A stretch of 64,000 nucleotides of DNA from assembly GCF_963583255.1 (NCBI RefSeq), contig NC_084817.1, forward strand, positions 17,217,989-17,281,988. The letters are read 5' to 3'. Made by a program: the position numbers and the translations under genes. This stretch comes from Pyrus communis (taxonomy: Eukaryota > Streptophyta > Magnoliopsida > Rosales > Rosaceae). Shown piece after piece: positions 45,738 through 55,748 of the stretch. The notes under the pieces are model-generated. The model was given only the letters and a program-made list of their open reading frames with translations, had not been told where the DNA came from and made no database searches. Position 1 is the stretch's first letter. Every line of letters starts with the position of its first letter.

Positions 45738-46355
45738 ATGGCTAACCCATCTAACCTTTGATTAGATTTGAGTCTCAGCAGCGATCCGGTTGCGCCGCGT
45801 CAGGCTAAGGTATGGTCCCCGTCTTTCTTATCTTCTAATGGCCCTCTTACAGGTGAAGACTCCATGATGACGGATGCAACAACAGCTACAATAGTAGCTA
45901 GGAACCTCCTTACTCCTAAGGATAGTAGGTTACTTTCAGGACGGTCCGATGAGTTAGCCGTTCAAGAGTCCCTCGCTCTCAGTGTTCAGTGTGCAGGCTC
46001 TGTGTCCAACATGGGCCAACGCCTACTTGCTCGATCCCGTCAAGTTGAATCATTGATGGCAGAGGTGGAAAGTCTTAAGCAAGAGATCAAGCAGCTTAAG
46101 TACGAGAATAGAAGTTTGCACGTGCTTGCCAATAATTATTCGACGGGCATGAAGAGGAAGCTTGATGAGCTGCAAGAATCTGAAGGTCGGATTCAAAGTG
46201 ATCGTCAAAGGCTTGCGGCTTATCTCCAGAGGCATCTTTTTCCTGGGTCATCCAACGTTCCACCAAGTATTGAGGCCTCGAATGTTCTATCTTCGATGCC
46301 TCCCGCTTCTAGAGTTTTGCCAAGTAGTGGAGGTTCACGTAAACAACCTTTGTGA
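45738..46355 (+). pseudogene. Antisense coiled-coil ORF inside the Gypsy element
   Basis: ATG at 45738 opens MANPSNL, then an in-frame TGA at 45759. The frame continues open to 46355 (LSLSSDPVAPRQAKVWSPSF, then SVQCAGSVSNMGQRLLARSR). Residues of the form VESLMAEVESLKQEIKQLKY make a coiled coil of about 60 residues, followed by a serine/proline-rich tail ending RKQPL. It is on the opposite strand to gag-protease, between protease and LTR, where some plant Gypsy elements carry extra ORFs. I recall similar proteins repeated in apple-type genomes but know no function. The early stop could be bypassed by a downstream ATG (MMTDATTATIV, near 45864). The downstream T run is at 46376. Confidence 0.6.
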
Positions 46356-46505
46356 AAGTTACATTCTTTTATTCTTTTTTTTTTTTTTTTTCCGCACTTG
46401 TAACTTCTCGGAGATCAATGCTTTATTTTATTCAGTGTATTGGGTTGCCTCCCAAGTAGCGCTTTCTTTATCATCTTGCAGCCGGACGAAACCTTCATTT
46501 CTTAC

Positions 46506-47624
46506 TTAGAGCCCATGGCATGGAGGGGTATGTCCTCCACGGTATGCTCCTTGAACACTTTCATAATATGGCTCACTGAATGGGCGGGGATAACGATCCT
46601 CCCTGATGGTGGTGTTTTGGTTCCGAACGTCCATGTACATGCTCCCACCACCTTGAAATTGATTGGGTACCTGCACCAAAGAAGGTAACAACCTATTAGT
46701 TGAAATGGGGATCGGAATTGGGATTGGAGACTTACTAGGATGTTGTGGCAATGCCCCTAGAGCAGCCACCCTCTTGCCAATTTTAGCACAAGGCACGGCC
46801 ATATTGGATGTTTTTAGGGTAGTGACATGCTCGTTGTGCTCCAATCCAATTCCTTCCTCGATGGTGATTCTAGATGAATCCTTCTTGATTTGTGCGGATC
46901 CTTTCGGCCCTATGTCCTTATGCACATCTATGACAAAACAAGAATGAACATCATTAGTATTCTTAATAGATTCAGAAACTTTAAAATTAATCATATCACC
47001 ACCAAACTCCATAGTTAAGGCTCCTTTGGCCACGTCAATCTTGGTGTGGGCTGTTTTCATGAAAGGTCGTCCAAGTAAGAGTGGCGATGGTGGAGAGTGG
47101 GTTGAATCCTCCATGTCAAGCACATAGAAATCTGCAGGAAAAATCAAGTGGTCCACCTGCACCAGAACATCTTCCAAAACTCCTCTCGGGTATGCATTAG
47201 ATCGATCAGCTAATTGAATAATGACACCATCATTTTTAAGCTCTCCTAGATTCATAGATGCATAAACAGAGTATGGCATGGCATTAATTGATGCACCTAA
47301 ATCTAGCATAGCATGTTCGAACCTTTTATTACCAATTACGCAAGGGATGGTGAAACTACCTGGATCTTTGCATTTAGGTGGTATCTTTCTTTGCAATATG
47401 GCAAAGACATTCTCACTTACATGCACCACCTCTTTCTCCCGAATCCGTTTCCTTGTTGTACAAATCTTCTTCAGAAACTTAGCGTACTTTGGAATTTGCT
47501 TTATTGCATCAAGGAGTGGGATATTGACATGCACCTTCCTAAACGTCTCCAGGATGTCTTTTTCATCCTCCTCTACCTTGCCTTGCATAAACCTGCTAGG
47601 AAAGGGCACGTTTGGTGGAATCAC
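46506..47624 (-). pseudogene. Gypsy aspartic protease region
   Basis: A 372-codon frame on the minus strand. Residues 70-190 form a retropepsin: VHVSENVFAILQRKIPPKC, then HAMLDLGASINAMPYSVY with the catalytic DLGAS at 108-112, and later SPPSPLLLGRPFMKTAHTKI. The tail (residues 200-372) is low in known domains and ends at TGA or equivalent without leading into reverse transcriptase. It overlaps the end of the upstream gag frame by 4 bp in a different phase, so a frameshift separates them. The protease itself shows no internal stop. Confidence 0.8.
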
Positions 47625-48181
47625 ATTAAAACAATTGAGTTTGGACCTACCTTACATTTGTTGGACGGCCTAGGAGCTTGAAGTGGTTGCGGCAAAGGTT
47701 GCTCCACCCTTGCCGTGGCTTTGCCCTTGCTTTCTTCCTCTTTCAGCAACCTTTCATCCTCTTCTTGGCTTGATTTTGGTGGTTGTGAGGTGGTTCCAAC
47801 TTCCTTGCCACTTCTCAAGGTAATTGCGTTAGCGGTTTCAAAGCCTCCCTTCGGGTTTGGAATGGTTGAGCTAGGGAGCTTGCCTTGGTCTCGGAATTGC
47901 CCTACAAACTCCGCGATCTGCCCAATTTGCTTCTCCAATTGATCCACCCTCTTATCTTGGTTCTGCATTGCTTTGGCTTGATTATCTTGCCCCTGAGACA
48001 ATTTAGTTAGTAACTTAAGAAGTGTATCATTGTCTAAGGACGTACCTGAAGCATTTGGGGCAGATTGCTGTGGAGCATGTGTGGGTGCGTATGGCTTGGT
48101 GAAGAACCCCGGGGGTTGTTGGAATCCACTTTGTTGGGCATATTGTGGTGCATCTCTCCATCTGAAATTGGGGTAGTCACG
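47621..48181 (-). pseudogene. Gypsy gag C-terminal/linker part after a stop
   Basis: Same phase as the gag frame above but beyond a TGA at 48182-48184. It reads FRWRDAPQYAQQSGFQQPPG, then a coiled coil QNQDKRVDQLEKQIGQIAEF and NAITLRSGKEV. These are typical of the Athila gag-protease linker. It ends at 47621, after which the protease is read in another phase. Confidence 0.75.
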
Positions 48182-49282
48182 TCATCCTTGATTGTAAGTA
48201 TTGGAGAAAGGATCACCCCTTGGTTGGTTTTGATTCCCATAACCCACGGCATTGGCAGATTCCCACCCTCCATTCTCAATCGATTGAGGGCATTGATCAG
48301 ATTGGTGTCCTTGAATGGAGCATACGCCACAAATTGTAGCTCCTTGCGCTTTGGGGCCTTCAACAAACTGCGACAACATAGACATAAGGTTAGCCATTTG
48401 GGATTGTAACTCGGAAATAAAACTTACCTCATTTACATGCTGTGGTCGTGGGGTGTCTCTCTGCCCAACACCTTCATATTGTTGTGCATTGAGTGCTCGA
48501 TTAGCAATGAGAGTTTTGGCATCCCTAGGTGTCTTGTCCACTAGAGCTCCTCCCGCGGATGCATCCAACATTTGCCGTTCAAGTGGTAAAAGACCTTCGT
48601 AGAAATATTGAAGGAGAAGCTCCTCCTTCATTTGATGTTGAGGACATGATGCAACAAGGGCTTTAAAACGCTCGTAGTATGCCGGAAAAGATTCTCCTTG
48701 GCTTTGTTGGATTCCGCTAATTTTCTTCCTCAAAAGAATGACTCTTGAAGTAGGGAAGAACTTCTCCAAGAACGCTCTATTCATGCTCTCCCAAGAAGTA
48801 ACGGTCCCGGGTGCCAATTCATAAAGCCAATCTTTAGCCTTTTCCATAAGAGAAAATGGAAAAGCTTTCATCTTCAAAATATTCCCATCAACATTAATGG
48901 GTGTCATGCTTGAGCATACAACTTTAAACTCCTTCAAATGCTTGTTTGGATCTTCCATGGACAACCCATGGTACTTGGGAATATGATGCAGCAAGCTTGA
49001 CTTCAATTCGAACTTATCGGTCTTACCTTGGGCCGCCCTAGGATATTGAATGCATAATGGCATGGCATTATCTAATCCCGAAGCAGAAAGCTCCTTGATT
49101 GTTCGATTCTCCACCGCCATGACTTGTTCTTCTTCCTCCACTTCTTCAAATTCAGAAACGGACTCGGAACTTGCACTTGATTCACTAGGTTCCGGGTTCT
49201 TCCTCTTACGTCTCAACTCACGCTCAAAATCGTCGTCAAAGTCTAAAATATGTTCATGAACCGGATTAGAACTCCGAGTCAT
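48182..49282 (-). pseudogene. Gypsy gag, N-terminal and CCHC part
   Basis: ATG at 49282 opens MTRSSNPVHEHILDFDDDFE. It continues through the retrotransposon gag domain (AKDWLYELAPGTVTSWESMN, RAFLEKFFPTSR, QGESFPAYYERFKALVASCP, LLQYFYEGL) and a CCHC knuckle CGVCSIQGHQSDQC. TGA at 48182-48184 falls where relatives have a tryptophan codon, so a single G-to-A change is likely. Otherwise the domain is complete. Confidence 0.85.
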
Positions 49283-49376
49283 AAACAAGTACCTAAAACA
49301 AGAAACAAAATAACATAAGAATCTGATCTAATAAGAAAACGAAAATAACAATCCAAAGGATTAGCAAAGTTGATAA

Positions 49377-49394
49377 TCCCCGGCAACGGCGTCA
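49377..49394 (-). promoter_or_regulatory. Gypsy primer binding site (tRNA-Asp type) at the insertion edge
   Basis: The plus strand reads TCCCCGGCAACGGCGTCA, matching the 3' end of tRNA-Asp (…CGGCGCCA) except for one base in the terminal triplet. The last bases overlap the start of the 141-bp flank copy (TCA), so the element ends exactly at its primer site. Confidence 0.85.
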
Positions 49395-49532
49395 AATATA
49401 TGCTATGTCAAGTATCCCAGTATGGAAATAAGTAGCCAGGTGAAATAAATCAATGTAAAATGATGTGTCAGCCGGAGTCACCTAACGTGACCTACACGGC
49501 TGAACCTATAACTCATCAAATATGCTGACACA
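49392..49532. repeat. 141-bp flanking duplication, right copy
   Basis: Same as 40084-40224 with one mismatch. It is followed by CAAGTACGATT, the continuation of the solo LTR. Confidence 0.95.
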
Positions 49533-51129
49533 CAAGTACGATTAAGTGCTACGATCACGTGAAGGCTGTGCGAATAATCGCGGGTCACCTACGAGTCGGA
49601 AGAACCTAATGTGGTTTGTACAACAGGACTGTGCACCAAACTTGGATCCAATGTGAGCGTGCGGTACGGGAGGTGAAGATCACATGAAGGACTGTGCCTT
49701 GGCCACGGGCGGGAGCACTAGCACCGGAGTGCAGGATAATGAGCTCTAAATGCATCTACGTATAACCACAAACAATGCATCCACTATCATTAATATATAC
49801 TCACCTGAAGCTTACATGGGCGTCTGCAGCATCAAGCAACAATATGCATATCTATACTAATGCATACACTAAAGCATAATGCAATTGACATGGCATTTAA
49901 AATCGTAACTCCATTTAAAACAAATTTCTGGGAAAACACAAAGCATATATATGTATATATAGAAAACCAAAGGCCCACTCACTGGTATATAGCTAGATTG
50001 TAACCCCCGAGTCTCGCTTGACTGCGCTTGTCCTCCAAAAACATCTCACCTGTATGTGAAATCACTATTTTAACATTAATTTTAAGTACATAACTAAAAT
50101 CGTGTAATAACTTCTCATACGTTGCTCAATTGAGGTGTTTGAATATACTATCGTGGCCTACTTAACACCATGAACATCCGTTAAATATACCTGACGCCGT
50201 TAGTATATTCAATCAAAGTTGATGGAATATTCCTTGTCTTCTCCGGTGGCTATGCTGTAATTCAGCACCGGTCGCCGCTGCGTCACAGGTTTCTGGAAAA
50301 ATTTAAAACTTGAATTTCTACTTCGTTTCAACACCAAACTTCACAAGTCTTATATGGATTTAAAGCTCTCAACAAGGGGAACAAATCATTACCTCTTAGA
50401 GGTCCTAAAACTGACGAGAAACAACCGGAAACTAGCTCGACACAACCGGCCAAACTTGAAACTCGACAAACCTTTTGACGTTCTAACCACTCCAAAATTA
50501 GCCTAGGATCCTTACAGAATCGTTTAGGACCCCTTTTGAACCTTAAAATCCAGTGAAATGCCCACAATCATGTCGGAGTAATAGGGTACCTCTCCGGAGC
50601 TTATGGTTCTTCACAATTCTGATGTCCTTTCTATGAACAAATGGTATGGTTAGACTCGCAAGCTTGCAAGGAACACGAAGGTCGTCCTTAGAAGTTCGAT
50701 CTGTGAGGTTTTGGTTTAGTTTGAGTGTGGTGTCTTCAGTTGTACGGACAAAGAAGAAAATTCGAGAAAAATGGTGAAGGTGGGTTACGTACGTGTGTGT
50801 GCGTGTGCGCGTGTATGGTCACGGTTTAGCCACTTTAAAATGGCCTCAAGCCCTAATTGGGCTATAGGATTTAGGGCCTAGCTAATTGGTCCAAATAGAA
50901 TTAAAACCAACCCAATCTCACTTATTCATTCGTAACATTTTCATTACGAATACAATTCTGCTCTAACTCACGTCAACACACTCATGACGTCGAGTTCAAT
51001 TGATCACCTTAGCAGAAAAATAATTTAAAACTATATACATACATCCACGTCACTACAACTCGAGGATATAATCGTCATTTTCACACATTCGAGGATAAAA
51101 TATATATTAATTCAGGACGGGTCGTCACA

Positions 51130-52345
51130 TTAGACCCATAGATTATCGCTTGATTGAGAAATTGGGCTCGGCCTGGAGCCTAATGCCCCTCGTTTGGCAC
51201 ACCGTCTAAAACATCGAATATAACTAATAATACAGAGCTTGTTGTTTGGTGCCTTTACCGGATAAATAGTCAACTGCCTAATAATGCGGTCAACCTTTTT
51301 TATTACAGTTGACACCTGCTAGTGAATACACTCCAAAAACTCGGTACGAATTAGTCGGGGTTAGAAACGCACGAGGTTCTTTCTTCTTCGCGCATCTACT
51401 CTGCTGGCGAATCAATTCATCTTCCTCTTTCTCCGTCCCAAAGATCTTTTTTCTTCTCTCTCTTGCTCCCTCCCTCCTTCTCTCCACGTTTCCTTCCCTA
51501 GTCGTCAATAAATATTCAGCGATATCTCTCGTCGACACTTTTACAGTTTCAATCCCCGTGTACCGATGACTTGTAGGAAAAAATAAAATAGAAAAACTCA
51601 GATTTATTCTTCTACGATGTTGCTGCAACAAATTTAGGTCCAATTTCACAACTCAAATTCATCAAAAGCTTCATTAATACAAACAATTTCACGGGTTTTG
51701 CATCTTTGTATAGTGGGGAGCCTAAACCCCAGCTCGCACCCAAACTCTAAATCACCACCGACAAAAAATAACATTATACTAAACAAATTTCATATGAAAG
51801 TTGAGGATTCTGAACAATTTCAACGAAAATGAGCAGTAAATTAGGAAAACAAAGGTAAATCTCAGAGAAATCCATGACGATAATCTTATGGCACTGATGC
51901 AGCCACTGGCCCTCCTCTTTTATTTTTTATTTTTTATGTTTTTTTTTTAAATTTTTTTAAATAATCAGTTTTTTAATCCAATACATCGCTAAACATGTGG
52001 CTAATTTAATCAGTATTATCCGATGATTATTTATTATATCCGAATGCATTAGCCAGTACAGTCCGAACCGCTAAACAAGGTCAGAAGGGTTTAATGTGGA
52101 ATGGAAGGGTATTGGGTGGCCTATCCCGAAAAAAAATTATCTCCGAATCTCTTCCACCAAATCCCACAGATCAAGTAATCCGGGTTCTTGAAATTTGATT
52201 CAACGATTAAAATTATTATAAATTTTAAAAGGGACCCTTGTTTTTAACCATTGGATGAAATTTTAAGGATTCGAATCACTTGATTCGTGGGCTTTGGTGG
52301 AAAATATCCGAAGAAATCTCTTTCCTATCTCGTAGGGGATTTATA
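51130..52345. other. Intergenic; pyrimidine-rich leader-like stretch, no gene
   Basis: 51370-51570 is CT-rich (CTTCTCTCTCTTGCTCCCTC type) and looks like a 5' UTR, but no plausible exon follows. The rest shows nothing. Confidence 0.35.
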
Positions 52346-52880
52346 AAGAAAAAAACTAATGAAAAAAACTTGAAAACTTTGAGTTTTAACTATAAAGACA
52401 AAATAAAGAGTCAAATGAATAATACCAGGATTGATTTTTTTAGTATAAAAATATAATTTTTTATTAAAATAAATAGTATTAGAAATTTTTCGTTAAAATT
52501 CTCTTTATAAGGTCGGAGCTGCTCAATCTCTTTCAAGTTTTCAATCAAATCTAATTAAATATTAAAAAATAAAAAGAAATCAAGTCAATCATCTCTTATC
52601 AATATCTCTGGATATGTCTGGGTTCAAGACTGCAGGTTTTTATTACAGGAAAACTCGAAGTGATTTCTATCACTTTCCAATCATACCCCATCTGGATATG
52701 TCTGGGTTCAAGACTGCAGGTTTTTTAAGGAAAACTAATGAAAATAGTTTGAAAACTTTGAGTTTTAATGATAAGGACAAAATAAAAGGTAAAGTGAATA
52801 GTATCATAATTGAATTTTTAGTGTAAAAATGTGATTTTTCGTTAAAGTGAACAGTACCGTGGGTTTTTCGTTAAAACTCC
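52346..52880. repeat. Paired MITE-like copies with an 81-bp tandem between them
   Basis: A block with GAAAACTTTGAGTTTTAA and AAAGACAAAATAAA, ending TTTTTCGTTAAAA, occurs at about 52348-52504 and again at 52728-52880 in the same orientation. Between them TCTGGATATGTCTGGGTTCA plus AGACTGCAGGTTTTT occurs at 52610 and 52691, a period of 81 bp. Confidence 0.7.
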
Positions 52881-52972
52881 TTTTTTTTTTTTTTTTATAT
52901 ATATATAGTTGGCCTTTTTCCGTACGAAAGTTTATAACATAAATTACGTGCAAATGTTACGCAAACTCCTAA

Positions 52973-53877
52973 AACCATCTTCAACTGAAGGAGGACTAGA
53001 TGGTTCATTTTAACCTTATAACTCTTCAAGAATTTAATATTTTAATAAACAGTATCAAGCCATATTTCTTAGCGTCTCCAACCGAGGGGCCAGAGGGCCA
53101 CAAGCCAAACATAACCCTGTAACAAAAAATCATCTTCAACCGAGGGGACCAAAGGATCATAGGTCAAACATAATTTATTATTTTAATTTAAATACTACAA
53201 CAACTTAAATTTAAAGTCTATAATCATATAATCATCTTCATCATCATCATCCGTCATTGTAGGATTATAATCAAAGGTAAGGCCATCTTCAACCGAAAGG
53301 TTCAGAGGGCCGAAAATAGCCTGAAAACCGTCTCTAACTGAGGGTTAGGCCTGAGGGCTCGTGGAATTTTAGAGGGCCATCTGAAAGGGCTAGAGGGCTG
53401 GCAAGAAAAATCATTATTCATGTCGATTATAACTGACATGAATCCTAATCTAAAATTCAAATGCAACGGCTAGCTGACGTCAGCTAGCCGTTGCATTTGA
53501 ATTATTATTATTTTTTTTTTTTAGGTTTTTTGGGCCTTTTTTTTTAATTCTCAAAAATTCTAATTTTTTTTTCCTATAAATACCTAAATCATTGATTCAC
53601 CATTCCTTTAAATTTAATTTGTAGTTTTTAAATTTAATTCGTCGTTTTTAAATATAAACTGTAGTTTTTAAATTTAAATAATAAATTATGTTTGGCCCTT
53701 TGGCCCTCGGTTGGAGATGGTTTTTTGTGACAGGGCTAAAACAAGCTCTATGACCCTTTGACCCTCGGTTGGAGACAAAGGCAAATATGGCCATGTACTG
53801 TTCATTAAAATATTAATATCTTGGAGGGCCAGAGGGCTAAAATAAGCCCTCTGGCCAGCCCTCGGTTGGAGATGGCC
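52973..53877. mobile_element. Harbinger-like element X, long TIRs, TAA at both ends
   Basis: The left arm 52973-53215 (ACCATCTTCAACTGAAG ... GTCTCCAACCGAGG ... CAAACATAATTTATTATTT) pairs with the right arm 53655-53877 (AATAAATTATGTTTGGCC ... CTCGGTTGGAGATGGCC). TAA lies next to each end (52970-52972, 53878-53880), as in PIF/Harbinger elements. The interval overlaps element Y rather than nesting in it. Confidence 0.65.
53454..53503. repeat. 50-bp perfect palindrome
   Basis: The arm AATTCAAATGCAACGGCTAG plus CTGAC is mirrored without mismatch around GAC|GTC, with no spacer. The corresponding region of the opposite TIR (about 54845-54890) keeps an imperfect version (GGCTAACTGACGTCAGCTAGCC). Confidence 0.95.
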
Positions 53878-53884
53878 TAAATAA

Positions 53885-54214
53885 CTATCGTCGGGCCATA
53901 ATTTTCCTCTTTTTCCTATCAAAATAGGCCTTACTCATTGGAGTGTAATCCAAAGTGTTCCTTTGCATATTCCTATCATCTATTTCTTCTTGTATTTGTT
54001 TGGCCCGTTCTTCATGCCTACGGTTCCTTTCTTCCACGGCAATGGCATTTCGCTCTGCCATTAATTGCAAAGAGGCCGTCATTTCTTGTTGAAAGGCGAT
54101 ATCATCCTTTGCCTTGCCATTTTCCTTCAATTTTCGGACCTTATTTTGTCCCATAGCCCTAGGCATGGAACCTTCACCCGTAGACAGATTTTCTACAAAT
54201 TTCCCAACAACCAT
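53885..54214 (-). pseudogene. Harbinger ORF1 (Myb/SANT-like) C-terminal part
   Basis: The frame ends NTLDYTPMSKAYFDRKKRKI and MARR, and carries a basic PRAMGQNKVRKLKE segment and a charged coiled coil EERNRRHEERAKQIQEEIDD. This ending is typical of plant proteins often labelled glutathione S-transferase T3-like or NAM-associated, which derive from Harbinger ORF1. The N-terminal DNA-binding part is missing. It lies in element Y on the minus strand. Confidence 0.65.
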
Positions 54215-55025
54215 GATGCTGAAAGGGTTTCGAGTGGTCCTTCATATACAATTCCTCCGCTTGGCGTACATAGAAAATATAATTACAAAAATTAAAAGAA
54301 ATTAATTTATGAAATTAAATGTAATATAATTAAATATTTAAAATAAATTACAAAAACACTTACTTCGTCGTACTAATTGGCGCCACTTTCTTGTCTACTT
54401 GCGGCAGTTAACAGTGCTCGATGCCATTTATTCAAACTTGGATGAAAATGTTTCTTCCATCTTGAAGAATAACTCTCGTGGTTTCAAGTATTTGGTGGAG
54501 TGGTGCCTTCGTAGAACACATAGTATTTTTTGGACGTACAAGTCCAAACACCTTCACTTGTTTGACAACTCCCTCTCACACTATCTTTCAAGACTCATCT
54601 ATAAGACCTGCAAAGACCTTCATCTTCTTTTCGAGACCAAGCCCTACATTTCATTGCAGATGTGGCCATTTGAAAATTATTGAAAAAATTGAAGGAAAAA
54701 TTATTGGAAGAGGTAAGAAAATAGAATGTGAAGAATTGAAATAGTATGGAATGGTGAAAATTATGTGAGAAATGATGTAGGAATGACTTAGTATTTATAG
54801 GGAAAAAATGAGAATTTTTAAAATTTGGCGGAAAAAAATATCAAATCCAATGGCTAACTGACGTCAGCTAGCCGTTGGTTTCAAAAATTTGGGCCAGTCG
54901 GTTGGCCTGATTCCTCTTTTTGGCTCGGTGGGGCCCATGTGCCCTTTGGTCTAGCTCTCGGTTAGAGACGGTTTTCGTGTCATTTCGAACTATTTTCGGC
55001 CCTCTTATCGGTTGGAGATGGCCTA

Positions 55026-55748
55026 AGGTTATGCAAAAATACCAATTAAATAAAAAATCTTGTCAATTTACGACTCGAACTTATGTTCTAATGTGAATGT
55101 ACCATCTTCATTATTTTTTGTTAAAATTTTGTCAAAACATATGATCTACAATGCGTGGGACGTATCTTATGCTTCCTCAAAGACAAATTGATTTTTTTTT
55201 TTTTGAACAAATAATATTATCTATACTAAAGGATGAAGGAGTGTACTTAGTCTCATAATGGGCTAGCAATAATATGGTTCAAATTCACGTTTGGCGATAA
55301 TCAAACCTAAGACCTCTCGCTTACAAGTGAAGATGAATGTCACTATACCGTAGTACTAAATGACATGAAAAATTGTATTAAACATATATAATTTCTACTC
55401 CAAGTCATATATAGGAGCTGTGAAAACACTAAGGCGGCATATTTGTGTGAATGTGAAACTTTTTGCCTTCACATCTTTACAATATCAAAATATGGAATCT
55501 TGGTGATAAATTAGCAAAATTTTTGTTTGATTGTATATGTAAACCTCTAATAAATTATGTGGTGTTTGGAAAATTTCCCCATTCCTTTATAAATTCCATT
55601 AAGTCCATTGTAGAAATGATTATAACTGTTATATTATCAAACTGCATCTTCGATTCTCCTTTGCATGAGTTATGTGAGAAGAGAATTGAGAATAAGAGAA
55701 GAGAAGAGAGGTGGAAACCTAGTAGAGTTCAACGTGACACTTATGCCT
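55026..55748 (+). repeat. Diverged segmental repeat, copy 2
   Basis: It aligns with 38403-38895 in the same order (GTTATGCAAAAATACCA, TACTCCAAGTCATATATA, CAAACTGCATCTTCGATTCT, GAGAGGTGGAAACCTAG). The inserted SINE-like block 55189-55372 explains most of the extra length. Confidence 0.75.
55189..55372 (-). mobile_element. tRNA-derived SINE-like element
   Basis: Read on the minus strand it runs TAGTACTACGGTATAGTGAC, AGGTCTTAGGTTTGATTATC (box B-like), ..., GATAATATTATTTGTTC and then about 13 A. Related copies are at 61597-61722 (minus) and 57868-58046 (plus). It is absent from the other copy of the segmental repeat (38403-38895), which shows it was inserted. The exact target duplication is unclear. 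Confidence 0.65.

Larger units (their letters stand above)
40225..49391 (-). mobile_element. Non-autonomous Gypsy (Athila-like) copy with one LTR
   Basis: On the minus strand the order is a tRNA-Asp type primer site at its very edge, gag, aspartic protease, a long region with an antisense ORF, a purine tract, and one complete LTR (40225-42550). There is no LTR before the primer site; the solo-LTR flank starts there. No reverse transcriptase, RNase H or integrase is encoded. No 5-bp target duplication exists; a 141-bp duplication flanks the insert instead. Gag has one nonsense codon, and a frameshift lies between gag and protease. The Athila-like assignment rests on the primer site, the DLGAS protease and the TTTAAGTGTGGGGG tract. 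Confidence 0.9.
39609..51129 (-). mobile_element. Solo LTR (about 2.2 kb) hosting the nested Gypsy element, TSD TTAGA
   Basis: The outer ends are TGACACACCCCAACC (39609) and GGACGGGTCGTCACA (51129). Read on the minus strand this is TGTGACGACCCGTCC...GGTGTGTCA. TTAGA stands directly outside both ends (39604-39608, 51130-51134). After removing 40225-49391 and one copy of the 141-bp duplication, about 2.21 kb remains, without gag or pol. This fits a solo LTR left by LTR-LTR recombination. Related partial LTRs are at 876 and 20237. The frame at 50328-50567 has no support. Confidence 0.85.
53281..55023. mobile_element. Harbinger-like element Y with ORF1 remnant
   Basis: The ends are GGCCATCTTCAACCGAAAGG (53281) and CTTATCGGTTGGAGATGGCC (55023), with TAA outside both (53278-53280, 55024-55026). 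The arms pair over about 280-330 bp (53281-53612 against 54745-55023), including a TATAAATAC box in each arm. A SANT/Myb-like ORF1 tail lies inside on the minus strand. No transposase DDE frame was seen, so it is non-autonomous. Confidence 0.75.

Noticed and set aside
47239..47681. Plus-strand frames opposite the Gypsy protease
   Set aside because: Shadows of the protease frame; only the antisense frame at 45738-46355 has independent features.
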